Assembly: GCA_963921825.1 (NCBI GenBank)
Contig: OY997589.1
Location: 15,087,735 to 15,151,734, forward strand
Length of the DNA: 64,000 nt
DNA from: Erodium maritimum
Taxonomy: Eukaryota > Streptophyta > Magnoliopsida > Geraniales > Geraniaceae
Reading direction: 5' to 3'
Every line of letters begins with the position of its first letter. Positions within the stretch are counted from its first letter, which is position 1. The notes under the pieces were generated by a model, which worked only from the letters and a program-made list of their open reading frames with translations, ran no database searches and had not been told where the DNA came from. Made by a program: the position numbers and the translations under genes. This document shows, in pieces, positions 23,391-34,360 of the stretch.

Positions 23391-23392
23391 GA

Positions 23393-24684
23393 CTAAAAAG
23401 GAGCAGAAATTTTATTAAAAATCAGTAATAAGAGTACATAAAAGTGCATCAGGCAGGGCTCTGACCACTGAAAGACTGGCACAGAACGGGTCTCCCTAAC
23501 TAACCAGTAGACGATTTTGTTCACATTCCTTTTTACAAATTTGAGAGAAATTCTCTCGTTTTGAGCCAACATAGTTCTAATATCCATAATTATGGTACCT
23601 ATTGGAGATGTCGGGGGATCCCCTTTGGCGACCATGTTAAGCACCACCTGGGAGTCCGAACGGACTATAAACCGGACGGATGGGTCATCATCCAACGAGT
23701 GGAAATTGCGTAACGCCGTGGCTAAGGTGTATGCCTCAATCAGTGCACATGACCAACATCCAGGGAGTACTCCGTTCGCAGTAAGCACTACTCGTCCATC
23801 CCCCGAACGTGCAACCAGACCCCATGCCGATTGGTTAGAGTCCTGAAAAATCGCGCCAACCACGTTGATTGCCCATGTATTTACCGGAGGGGACACAAAC
23901 CTCGAGGGCCATTGAGTCAGGTACCGATGTGGCGTATCCCCACGCGCCTGGGCTTCCCGCCATGCTACCAAGTGTGTAAGGGCTTCAGAGATAACTTTTA
24001 AGGCTGCCAGGGTAATGCCATTCCAGAGCAATGCATTCCTGGCTTTCCAGATTTCCCATACTGCGCTGAGGATTTCCGCCAGACGGCTCTTTGGTGTACC
24101 CCCCATGAAAGCAGTCCACCATGCCTCAAAACTAACCCTATGGGCCACCGGAGGAACCCCACCCAATTGCTCCCAACATACTTTAGCGAATCCACAGTGA
24201 ATGAAAAGATGGTCCACTGACTCCTCATCCTGTCCACATATAGCACACGTGGTGGTGACATGCACATATTTCCGAGCCAAATTCGTGGCCACCTGAATTG
24301 TATTCGTAAGACAGGGCCATAAATAAACTTGAAGCCGATGAGGCACCAGGATGTCGCACAGGACCGACCAAGTGATGTCAGTTGTGTTTTGGCGGAGGCG
24401 ATGTCGGGTCCGAGCTAGAGCCAAGTATCCTGATTTCCTTGTGTAGCGACCAGTCCTTTCAGGAGCCCAATAAAATTCGTGTCGGGGTCTATCGTTGGAC
24501 AAAGTGATGGATGACCCAGATTCGAAGAACTTGGTGATCGGAAAACCTGTCGCGGGCAGTAGAGCCGACCCCCCACGCCTGCTTGCGCACAAAGATAGAA
24601 CTGGACTTGGAGCTGGAGTTGAGTCTAGTTGTGGAGCGGGAGGTGGGGGAGTGAAACGAGGTTCTGCAGGGGAACCCCGGGATG
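23393..24684 (-). pseudogene. LINE ORF2 C-terminus: zf-RVT and RNase H domains, 5' truncated
   Basis: The open minus-strand frame of about 399 codons has the two C-terminal modules of plant LINE ORF2. First is a zf-RVT segment: WSVLCDILVPHRLQVYLWPCL, then CAICGQDEESVDHLFIHCGFAKVCWEQL. Second is a type-I RNase H-like (RVT_3) domain: GAIFQDSNQSAWGLVARSGDG, ALIEAYTLATALRNF, VRSDSQVVLNMV and KFVKRNVNKIVYWLVRE. The reverse transcriptase and endonuclease are absent. The usual Asn-x-x-Ala-His near the end reads N-K-I-V-Y, so the RNase H is probably decayed. The frame opens out into copia sequence at its 5' side, because the copia element inserted at gatca (24684-24688). Confidence 0.8.
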
Positions 24685-24688
24685 ATCA

Positions 24689-26375
24689 TGTTAGTCTTAG
24701 TGCCCGTAGTTCAATCCTAAATGTCCAAATGTATATATCATCGTTAGCAATAAAATTAAAGCGGCTTTATATTACTTATGTGTTGGAGTAATATATCGAC
24801 GTGTGCTCTGATCTATGCCCACCATGCGAATAGAACCATAGATCGAGATAGATCACACTAGATGGGTCCCTAGTCAACAAAGCTTCACTAGAAGCGACTA
24901 GTATGAAAGATGGCTCTTTATGGCTTACGTTCTGTTAGTCATTGGAATGGGATTCCGGAGTCTGATCATAGATATCATGTGGGACATGATATTGGACGAC
25001 CCGCCCTGAATATGTTCCATAGATTAAGTCATGAACATATTCAGTGTCGTAGCTTGTCATGTATCCTTAGACCAAGGAGTCTTTGTGATCGCTATGTAGT
25101 CAACAACTGAGTTTGACCTGAGCCTAACGTTGTCCGTAACAGGGCTTCCATAACGGCCAAGATTGGCTTGGGGACGGGCTACATGAGTGACACGAAAGGC
25201 GGCTAAGGGATTTATCCCTCATACTGAGGTATGGGAAATATATCGGTTCTCGGCCGCTTGATCGAGAGTGACTGAAAGAATAGCATGGCCATGCACATGA
25301 TACTGGGTATCATATCTTCAGTCATCTCACATATCAAGGAACGGTGATTGAGAATAATAAGGATGACGGCTCTATGCCTTATCTCAATCAGGATATCGGA
25401 GATAAAAGGATAATGACAGGGATGACTGAAAGGTTAGAATCGACAGGGCCGATTCGTTATGCAGTGTCAGGCAATACTAAAGTCTCGTTAGTTGCCACTT
25501 AAATAGGATCAAGTAAAATGAGATTTTATGTTGATCTATTGACATGCATAAACCTAAGGGTCACACCAGAGGATGAAACTCATTGACACATTTATGGAGA
25601 ATGGCCAAAAGGGAGTTGTCTCGGGACATGATCAAAACTGGGTTTTGACTCATGTGCCCGTAAGTGAATAGGACATTACGGATCAAGACAAGGCTTGGAG
25701 TCTTGGGATTGATCGCGTCGGATAATGTTGGACATTTCCGGTATGGAAGGCTTGGAGGCGATGAGCGAATCACGAGACCTCGTTGGAAATGGCCACGGGC
25801 CATGTTCCAAGAGGCCCATGAAAGGCCCATGCAACCAAGGCCCATGTAACTAATTAATCAAGTCTTGATTAATTAGTACTAAGTAAGGAAGACAAGGATT
25901 AAGGTGTTGGTGATTCACCACCTAACCCAATCTTGTCTAGCCATACTTTGTCCTATTTACACTTTACTTGACACCATACTTGTCCCATGCCTTTAATTGG
26001 ACAAGTATGGGTTTTGTTATGTTTAAGTCATCTTTTTTCAACATAACAAACACAAGACAAGAATAGGAAACACAACTTCTCTCCCCCTTGCCTTGCAATT
26101 TCGGGTTTGGCAAGTTCCCACCTCCATTTTTGTGTTCTTGAGTCCTCAAAGAGAAGAACTACGTGGCTTTGATTCCCATGTGGATACGTAGGCGTCTTGC
26201 AGACTCAAGCCAATCATTCGTTAACCGGTGTTCTTGTTTTGGTAAGAAATAGTGCTGAATTTTTCTCTTGTGAATCCATTCTTTGTTAGTTGTTTCATGG
26301 TTTAATCGCCTCTTGGTTTTCATTGATTTTCCGCTGCGAGTTGGTTCATCTCCAACCATACCTCGAGACCCAACA
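24689..26375 (+). repeat. Copia 5' LTR
   Basis: It runs from TGTTAGTCTTAG to CCTCGAGACCCAACA and is the same length as the 3' LTR. It contains the ORF starting MALYGLRSV at 24910, which is present in both LTRs and is not a gene. A 15-bp inverted repeat AACTAATTAATCAAG/CTTGATTAATTAGT lies at about 25849-25877. Confidence 0.95.
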
Positions 26376-26376
26376 G

Positions 26377-26388
26377 TGGTATCAGAGC
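26377..26388 (+). other. Primer binding site, tRNA-Met type
   Basis: TGGTATCAGAGC starts one base after the LTR end. It matches the 3' end complement of plant initiator tRNA-Met, the usual copia primer. Confidence 0.93.
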
Positions 26389-27931
26389 CGTGCTACCTTT
26401 GGGATTCACAAGACGGTGTTCAAAGTTTCGGTTTTGCTTGAAAGTTTCATTTTTGGCATGTTGTTTTGCTAAATTGTTTGATAACATGTTTTAAATTATT
26501 GTTTATGGATTTAATGCATGTAAAATGAATTTTTGAAAATTATTTCAAATCTGAAAATTTCTAAAAAAGTTTGATTTTTCGGGTCTCGGGAGCGGGACTC
26601 TCGGGGAGCCGAAACCGGGACCGAACGGGGCTCCGTTGGACGAAGCTAGGCTAAGCATGACCATTGGATGGTTGATATGCTAAGGCTAAACCGTTTTGTT
26701 AGTTATGACGAGTTTGGAACCGTCATGACGAACTCGAAGATTAAATGTTCAAAAGTTTCATTTTTGAACGGTTTCGATAAACCGAGCATCAAAAATTTTC
26801 GAAACTTGGCTATTAAATAAAACCGGAAAATCACATGATGTTTGATAACATGATTGTTTGATAACACGATGTGTGATGTGATGTTGGCATGGTGTACATA
26901 ATAGCCCCGAGCTCGATTTAATTATTTATCGCTTTTCACGGCCTGCGAGCCGATAGAGTTAGCGTGTAATTATTCTTTCAAGGTGTGGTCGTCGAACCAC
27001 TTGTTTGTAATATTTATTTATTCCCGACCTGCGAGTCGTGTATTAAATTGTAATATTTTACTCAAGACGAAGAAAAGGCGAAAAGGTCATTTGGTGGCTT
27101 TTCGGGTGTTGGCATCGGCTTGGAGTCTGTGGAGCTCAAGAAGCTAGTGGGAGTTAGTTTAGGGGGCTATTATGTGCACATTTATCGCTTTATGCTTGGT
27201 TTAGTTTATGCATGATTAATTCTATGTGTTTTAGAATTGCATGCTTAACTTTATTTACCGAGCATATCACCTCACATGCAAAGATAAAATTGGAATTTTA
27301 ATCCTTGTGTGTGAGCCCTTAGAATCGTCATTACATTGGATGTAGTTGACGGGTTCGAAGGAAGAATTACATTGGATGTAATTTGAGGCATCATTGCATT
27401 TGGAATGTAGTTGATGTGCTCATCGCATCTAGGATGTGTCAAAGTTTTAAACACAACCGGACAATTAAAAACGGGTCATGTCCGATACCTCCCAATTATC
27501 AACACCTTACTACCTCCCCGTCCTATGGGTGTCGTGCGCATTAGCGGAACATCCATGGGAAAGCGGGGTAGTAGGTTTGGACGACATATGTGGGTGTCGT
27601 GCGCATTAGCGGAGCACCTACATAGTGACGAGCCATAGTTGAGAATTGGTGGACCCGACTACAATTCTCAGCCTGAGGTTGAGCTAGGGTAACAAATTGG
27701 GTAAGCCGTGTACATAAGTACATACCCTAGCCAAGAGTCACATTGGATGTGATTGGATGGAGTCCTACCTACATAACTCGATTAAGTGGTGAGCATGAGT
27801 TCAGCTTAATCGAGTGAATCAAGGATCTTGGTTTCAGATTCTAAAGGTTTAGAATCGATTGTTGGTGTTTAAGCTTAATCTTCATAAAATTTATTCAGTT
27901 TACTGATTGAATTTTATCTGTTGTAGATCAA

Positions 27932-28290
27932 ATGGCAAATTCAGCGAACATTAATAGTTTGTCATTAAAAACCATTCTTGACAGGGTCAAACTAAATGGG
28001 ACAAACTATTTGAACTGGTACAAAATTTTGAGGATAGTCCTCAAGTCTGAACGCAAAGAATATGTCCTTGACAAGGCTGTCTCTAAGACCATATCAGAGT
28101 TACATGAAGTGTCAATAACTGCTGAGAAGAATATATTAGGGATCTGGGATCCAAGGATATTCTGATGGTCAACAAGGGAATTAGAAGTGGCAAGGGCGGG
28201 GTCCATGCGCACTTGGCAAGAAAGATGAGACACCTGAGAATGTCTGCTTCTACTGCCAACAGCCTGGTCAGTGGAACCGGGATTACAGGA
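27932..28290 (+). pseudogene. Copia gag, internally deleted, knuckle lost
   Basis: ATG at 27932 opens a gag frame with LNGTNYLNWYKILRIVLKSE, typical of the plant copia gag (UBN2-type) N-terminus. It stops after 77 codons. The next recognisable piece, at about 28244-28288, encodes CFYCQQPGQWNRDYRK, where the knuckle His has become Gln and the last Cys has become Tyr. The length between these parts is much shorter than in an intact gag, so a deletion is likely. Gag would form the particle and bind RNA. Confidence 0.8.
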
Positions 28291-28304
28291 AGTTCACGGC
28301 TAAT

Positions 28305-28448
28305 CTGAAGAAGGGCAGTGGGACTGCGCCTTCATCAAATAGCCTGGATGATCTGAAGAAAGGCAGTAGGACTGCGCCTTCATCTGGAAACCTGGATGAT
28401 CTAAGGAAGGGCGGTGGGACCGTGCCTTCATTCGGTATTAACTCTATA
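28305..28448 (+). repeat. 48-bp tandem triplication in the copia coding region
   Basis: The unit beginning CTGAAGAAGGGCAGTGGGAC starts at 28305, 28353 and 28401 (third copy CTAAGGAAGGGCGG). The period is exactly 48 bp (16 codons), so the reading frame is preserved. It lies between the gag knuckle remnant and protease. Confidence 0.85.
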
Positions 28449-28475
28449 GAGCTACATCTCTCTACTTCCAAAGAT

Positions 28476-29420
28476 TCATGGGTATTAGATACCAAGACTG
28501 AATCTCACACATGCACTAATATATGGTGGGTGAAAGTATGAGAGGTTTGGAAAGCACGAAGTGGACCTCAGAGTTGTGGCAACTGCTGTAGGATCCATGA
28601 GTCTTGCTTTGCCAAGTGGCCTTGTCTTAGTATTGTATAATGTATATTGCATACCTACTTTTAGTAGGAATATTATATCTGTATCCGTGTTTGACAAGGA
28701 AGGATATAATGTTAATATTGGAAATGGAGTTTTCAATGTTCTATACAATGATATGTTTTATACCAATACTGACTTGGTTGAAGGATTGTACATATTAGAT
28801 ATGGGTAACAATGCCTCAAGTTCTATATATTACGTTAATACCAAGAGGTCTAAATCCAACGATTTAAACCTAACTCTGTTATGCCACTGTCATTTGGGCG
28901 CATAAACAAGAAGCGCCTATCGGCACTTCAGAAGTGCGGGCTTTCAGGTTCATTCGAATTTCATTCGATCGATAGGTGCAAAGTTTGTTTGATGGGAAAA
29001 ATGACTAAAGTGGCCTTTATCGATCGCGATGAAAGGGCGGGTGAATTATTGGGGCTGATACACTCGAATGTGTGTAGACCAATAACTTCACTTGCCAGGA
29101 GGGGTTTTAGCTACTTTATCACATTTACTTATGATTACAGTAAATATGGTTATGTCTATTCGCTGAGACATAAGTCTGAAGGTTTTGATAAATTCAAAGA
29201 GTTTAAGACTAAAGTAGAAAACCAGCTCGACAAAGGTATTAAGGCACTTCGATTGGATCGAGGTGGAAAATACTTGAACACAGAGTTATTAGATCATCTA
29301 AAAGAGAATGAGATCCTTTTGGAATGGACTCCTCCTGGGACACTGTAGTTGAAAGGTGTAGCCAAACGGATAAATCGGACATTGTTAGACAATGGTCCGT
29401 TCCATGATTAGTTGGACTGA
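28476..29420 (+). pseudogene. Copia protease remnant and integrase, catalytic residues lost
   Basis: A protease trace reads SWVLDTKTESHTC at 28476-28516, with the Gly after DT replaced. Near 28881-29348 is the zinc-binding and integrase core: HCHLGAINKKRLSAL, then CKVCLMGKMTK, then HSNVCRPITS, FITFTYDYSKYGYVY and LRLDRGGKYLNTEL. The first catalytic Asp is Asn (HSN). The second Asp survives (LDRGG). The position of the catalytic Glu reads Lys after an in-frame stop (about 29349). Integrase would insert the cDNA; this copy cannot. Frames shift between 28500 and 28881. Confidence 0.85.
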
Positions 29421-29883
29421 TCTCCCAATCTCTTTCTGGGGTTATGCTCTAGAGACGACTGCATTCATAGTGAATCGGGCTTCGACGAAGGGTGTGGAAG
29501 GGACACCATTTTAAAATGGTACGGGATGATGCCCGCTTTGTCCTTCCTAAAGATTTGTGGTTGCGAGGATTATGTGAAACATTTGGTTTCGACTAAGCTC
29601 GAACCAAGATCTGAGATATGCACCTTCGTGTGGTGTCCCAAAGCAACAAGGGGATACTATTTCTACAATCCTAGTGAGAACATGGTGTTCGTCGCTTGGG
29701 GTGGGGTCTTTATGGAAAAGAAGTTTTGTTTCCAAAGACGTCATTGGAAGGACTGTGCATCTCGAATAAATTCAGGATGGTACAGATCTGTCTAAACCAA
29801 TTGACAACCCAGTAGAAAGGAGCCAGAGATTGTCGTAGAGTGAGAACCAATTCCTGTTACAATTCCGGAAGGTCCAAGGCGAT

Positions 29884-30871
29884 TTGAAAGGGTCAATCTT
29901 CCACCTCCAAGATATGGTATCCGGAGGTGACAATGAAGTCATGGTGGATCACGATGATCCAGCCACCTTTCAAGAAGTCGTGGATGGGCCCGACTCCGAG
30001 TTATGGCTGGGAGCCATGAGGGAGGAAATGCAATCCATGTCGGACAACCGAGTCTGGGAACCGGTTGATCCCATCAATGGTGTGAGGACCATCAGATGCA
30101 AATGGATCTTCAAGGTGAAGATGGACATGGATGACAACCCTCTGACCTACAAAGCTCAACTGGTGGCGAAAGGTTATAGGCAGATCCAATGGATTGACTA
30201 TGAGGAAACCTTCTCCCTAGTGGCTATGGTCAAAATCGATCCAAATTCTTCTTGACATAATTGCGTATCATAATTACGAGATATGGAAAGTGGATGTCAA
30301 AACCGCTTTCCTAAATGGAAATTTGACTGAGTACGTTTGTATGTCTCGGCCCAAAGGTTTTGATGATCCGAAGAATAAGGGAAAGATTTATAAGTTGTTG
30401 AAATCCATTTATGGATTGAAACGAACTTCTCGGAATTGGATCCTTCGTTTTGATGAAGCTGTAATTGGATTTGGCTTAATCAAGAACGAGGATGAATCTT
30501 GCGTTTATAAGAAGGCTAGTGGGAGCAAGATTACCTTTCTGGTTCTCATTGAAAATGACATCCCAACCTTGCACGAGACTTAAGCTTGGTTGAGGAAGTG
30601 TTTTTCAATAAATGACTTAGGCGATGCTTCTTATATCTTAGGGATTAAGATATGTAGAGATCGCACCAAGAGGGTCTTGGATTTAAGTCAGGGAACCTAT
30701 GTGAACAAGGCATTGAGTAGGTTCTTAATGCTCGATTCAAAGAAAGTACTCTTACCCACTAGTCATGGCATTTATCTCAGCAAGACTCGGTGTCCTAAGA
30801 CAGCTGATGAGCTGAAAATGATGATGAGAATCTTATGCGCCTGGGGGCAGGATCGATCATATATGGCATGA
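29884..30871 (+). pseudogene. Copia reverse transcriptase, active-site segment deleted
   Basis: Three frame blocks hold a recognisable RVT_2 domain: FQEVVDGPDSELWLGAM, TIRCKWIFKVKMD and TYKAQLVAKGY in 29884-30255; VDVKTAFLNGNL and LLKSIYGLKRTSRNW in 30290-30583; and FSINDLGDASYILGIKI in 30590-30871. Where the YVDD box should be the sequence reads FLVLIENDIPTL, so the YVDD segment is missing. A stop at about 30581 and frame changes at 30255 and after 30871 confirm decay. The first Asp motif (KVDVKTAFLNG) is kept. Confidence 0.88.
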
Positions 30872-31049
30872 CAAGTATGAGACCGGACGTCTCGTAAGCC
30901 TTATGTTGTATCAGTAGACATCATTGTAACCCGGGGGAAAGATGATGCTGAACTAGTCGTCGAAGGATGAGTAGATGCTAGTTTTCCAAGACAAATCCAG
31001 ATGACTTTAGAAGTCAGTCAAGATATGTGTTTACGCTGAATGGCAGAGC

Positions 31050-31420
31050 TTTAGCTGGGAGAGCGTAAAGCAAGATACCATTGCCGAATCTACGACAGAG
31101 GCCAAGTACATGGATGCTGCAGAGGCAGCTAAGGAGGCTATGTGGATTTGGAAATTCATGGCAGGGTTGGGTGTAATTAAAAACTCATCAAACCCGGTGA
31201 ATCCATTTTGCGACAACACAAGGGCCATTGCGCAAGCTAAAAGCCCAGATCGCATAACAAATCCAAACATGTACTGCGGCGTATCCACCTCATCAGAGAA
31301 ATACTGAACTGAGGTGAAGTGAAGATAACATATATTGCAACAGATGATAACATAGCCAACCCTTTGACTAAGGCAGTGTCACTGCCTGAACATGTTAGAC
31401 ATATAAAGTCAATGGGGGAC
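31050..31420 (+). pseudogene. Copia RNase H remnant
   Basis: The frame includes DTIAESTTEAKYMDAAEAAKEAMWIWKFM, then NPFCDNTRAIAQAKSP and NPNMY, the C-terminal RNase H of copia pol. The element-typical Thr-Glu-Ala-Glu reads T-E-A-K, so the second Glu is replaced by Lys. A stop at about 31305 cuts the C-terminal His region; EQVADPLTK-like sequence follows out of frame before the purine tract. Confidence 0.8.
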
Positions 31421-31448
31421 ATATTGGAGTTTAGATTGGAACTAGGGC

Positions 31449-31459
31449 AAGTGGGAGAT
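31449..31459 (+). other. Polypurine tract
   Basis: AAGTGGGAGAT directly precedes the 3' LTR, the usual site for plus-strand priming in copia elements. Confidence 0.85.
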
Positions 31460-33146
31460 TGTTCGTCTTAGTGCCCGTAGTTCAATCCTAAATGTCCAAA
31501 TGTATATATCATCGTTAGCAATAAAATTAAAGCGGCTTTATATTACTTATGTGTTGGAGTAATATATCGATGTGTGCTATGATCTATGCCCACCATGCGA
31601 ATAGAACCATAGATCGAGATAGATCACACTAGATGGGTCCCTAGTCAACAAAGCTTCACTAGAAGCGACTAGTATGAAAGATGGCTCTTTATGGCTTACG
31701 TTCTGTTAGTCATTGGAATGGGATTCCGGAGTCTGATCATAGATATCATGTGGGACATGATATTGGACGACCCGCCCTGAATATGTTCCATAGATTAAGT
31801 CATGAACATATTCAGTGTCGTAGCTTGTCATGTATCCTTAGACTAAGGAGTCTTTGTGATCGCTATGTAGTCAACAACTGAGTTTGACCTGAGCCTAACG
31901 TTGTCCGTAACAGGGCTTCCATAACGGCCAGGATTGGCTTGGGGACGGGCTACATGAGTGACACGAAAGGCGGCTAAGGGATTTATCCCTCATACCGAGG
32001 TATGGGAAATATATCGGTTCTCGGCCGCTTGATCGAGAGTGACTGAAAGAATAGCATGGCCATGCACATGATACTGGGTATCATATCTTCAGTCATCTCA
32101 CATATCAAGGAACGGTGATTTAGAATAATAAGGATGACGGCTCTATGCCTTATCTCAATCAGGATATCGGAGATAAAAGGATAATGACAGGGATGACGGA
32201 AAGGTTAGAATCGACAGGGCCGATTCGTTATGCAGTGTCAGGCAATACTAAAGTCTCGTTAGTTGCCACTTAAATAGGATCAAGTAAAATGGGATTTTAT
32301 GTTGATCTATTGACATGCATAAACCTAAGGGTCACACCAGAGGATGAAACTCATTGACACATTTATGGAGAATGGCCAAAAGGGAGTTGTCTCGGGATAT
32401 GATCAAAACTGGGTTTTGACTCATGTGCCCGTAAGTGAATAGGACATTACGGATCAAGACAAGGCTTGGAGTCTTGGGATTGATCGCGTCGGATAATGTT
32501 GGACATTTCCGGTATTGAAGGCTTGGAGGCGATGAGCGAATCACGAGACCTCGTTGGAAATGGCCACGGGCCATGTTCCAAGAGGCCCATGAAAGGCCCA
32601 TGCAACCAAGGCCCATGTAACTAATTAATCAAGTCTTGATTAATTAGTACTAAGTAAGGAAGACAAGGATTAAGGTGTTGGTGATTCACCACCTAACCCA
32701 ATCTTGTCTAGCCATACTTTGTCATATTTACACCTTACTTGACACCATACTTGTCCCATGCCTTTAGTTGGACAAGTATGTGTTTTGTTATGTTTAAGTC
32801 ATCTTTTTTCAACATAATAAACACAAGACAAGAATAGGAAACACAACTTCTCTCCCCCTTCCCTTGCAATTTCGGGTTTGGCAAGTTCCCACCTCCATTT
32901 TTGTGTTCTTGAGTCCTCAAAGAGAAGAACTACGTGGCTTTGATTCCCATGTGGATACGTAGGCGTCTTGGAGACTCAAGCCAATCATTCGTTAACCTGT
33001 GTTCTTGTTTTGGTAAGAAATAATGCTGAATTTTTCTCTTGTGAATCCATTCTTTGTTAGTTGTTTCATGGTTTAATCGTCTCTTGGTTTTCATTGATTT
33101 TCCGCTGCGAGTTGGTTCATCTCCAACCATACCTCGAGGCCCAACA
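31460..33146 (+). repeat. Copia 3' LTR
   Basis: It runs from TGTTCGTCTTAG to CCTCGAGGCCCAACA. It is the same length as the 5' LTR, with about 22 substitutions noted by eye and no clear indel. It is followed by the target duplication gatca. Confidence 0.95.
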
Positions 33147-33151
33147 GATCA

Positions 33152-33540
33152 AGACCAGGCCGGGAAGCAGGCCCGGATGGAGGAATGAAAATGATACAGT
33201 GCTCCAGGGACTGACCTTGGGAGGGGTCCCTGGATAGAGCTCTGCCTCCCTTGGAAGCTGGTGTCAGTAGGTTCAGTAACATTTTACAGAATATGCAGCA
33301 ACTGGGCAAGACCATGAGCAATAGACACCAGTTTCATTGTTATTTACTTTTTGTTCGCCTTTATGGCTCCCCAACAAACCGCTTGTGTCAGTTTTTTTTG
33401 TCACGGAGTTATGCGTAGATAGACCTTAGGGGATCGATACCATGTAATATCTCTTCTACTATAGTCATGGATTTTCCTGATGCACTTTTTCTGTCGGATT
33501 AAAATCTAATTAATGAAATTACAACTTTTAATCAAAAAAG
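33152..33540 (+). other. Unidentified 3'-terminal coding-like fragment with A-tail
   Basis: A plus-strand frame reads WEGSLDRALPPLEAGVSRF, then NILQNMQQLGKTMSNRHQF, and ends at TAG near 33416. It is followed by AT-rich sequence ending in TTTTAATCAAAAAAG near 33530, like a retroposon 3' end. The WEGSL segment has a relative on the minus strand at 3868-3973. No family is recognised. It could be a retrocopied gene end or a LINE 3' part. Confidence 0.3.
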
Positions 33541-34297
33541 AGAGAATATAATGGTATTTTCGTGTCCTTTTAGGACATTTTATCACACACATTTAAAACT
33601 AGAGCAAACATTTACACGTGACCAAAATAGTAAGATAATTATAGGTAATTCCCCGTTCAATGCACGGAGCAAGTGGAGAAAACAATTGTGGCAGGAGGCC
33701 GTGAAAGCATACATGATCGGAGGTATGATTCTTAGCCTGTTACATCCTGTCAAAGAAAATAATAGAGCATCTCCCATTTTGAAATTTTGTTACAAGTACC
33801 GGCTACTAAGTTATGCCCTGGCAACTCATCCTCCTCACATAAAAATACTTATCCACGATGCTTCTTGTCCCCCCAAGAACACAATTCACCTTTAGCATTA
33901 AAGACTATGTACCGCGAATAAACACAGACAACCACAGGTTGTGCAGTCCTGTGCATTACTAGAAACGAAGAACGAGTTCATTGTTTCAAGTTTAACCTCA
34001 GTACTATTCATAGAATGTGTCCGAATTGTGGTTGAAAGGAGGAAGATGATTGGGGGAGGCAAGGGAACATACGAGGCCTAGTGGCATCCAACATTTGTTT
34101 ACAATTTCCGGACAACATGCCAAAACTGCCACACCATCAACATGCGATTAAACAAATGGTGTTGGGGTTGCAGATTGTTGGCCACAAGTGCTGCAAGAAA
34201 ACCCGAAAATGTAGGATGAACCTAACCCCTATTCCATGAGCACTCACATGCACCATATGACATCAATGTCCTCACCCATTACGCCTTGTTTGTTCTT
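33541..34297. other. Upstream region of the DUF241 gene
   Basis: AT-rich DNA with a short chance ORF (33551-33895) and CCGTTCAATGCACGG near 33653, which looks like a weak palindrome. Nothing else was recognised; the proximal part should hold promoter sequence for the gene at 34361. Confidence 0.45.
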
Positions 34298-34306
34298 CAT
34301 ATAAAT
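34298..34306 (+). promoter_or_regulatory. TATA-box-like sequence of the DUF241 gene
   Basis: CATATAAAT lies about 55-60 bp upstream of the ATG at 34361, predicting a short 5' leader of about 30 nt. Position and sequence fit a plant core promoter. Confidence 0.6.
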
Positions 34307-34360
34307 GTAGTTCCCACAACGCTTTTCTTCCAAACCAAACACTTGCAACATCAATCAAGA

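Larger units (their letters stand above)
24689..33146 (+). mobile_element. Complete Ty1/copia retrotransposon with decayed interior (8458 bp)
   Basis: Two 1687-bp LTRs (24689-26375, 31460-33146) begin TGTT and end CCCAACA. The target duplication gatca is exact (24684-24688 and 33147-33151). A tRNA-Met-type PBS follows the 5' LTR and a purine tract precedes the 3' LTR. The coding order is gag, protease, integrase, reverse transcriptase, RNase H, which is copia order. A leader of about 1.55 kb (26389-27931) precedes gag and holds short repeated ACATTGGATGTA words near 27331-27380. The interior has many stops, frameshifts and lost catalytic residues, while the LTRs differ at only about 22 sites by eye. 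No lineage is assigned. Confidence 0.95.

Noticed and set aside
24910-25110. ORF starting MALYGLRSVSHWNG as a small gene
   Set aside because: The same frame occurs at 31681-31881 in the other copia LTR. It is LTR sequence duplicated by retrotransposition, with no independent support.
34286-34360. Longer N-terminus of the DUF241 protein from a TTG codon
   Set aside because: The extension overlaps the TATA-like box and lacks ATG; the family begins near the MEF(Q)F/RSISLPSR region.
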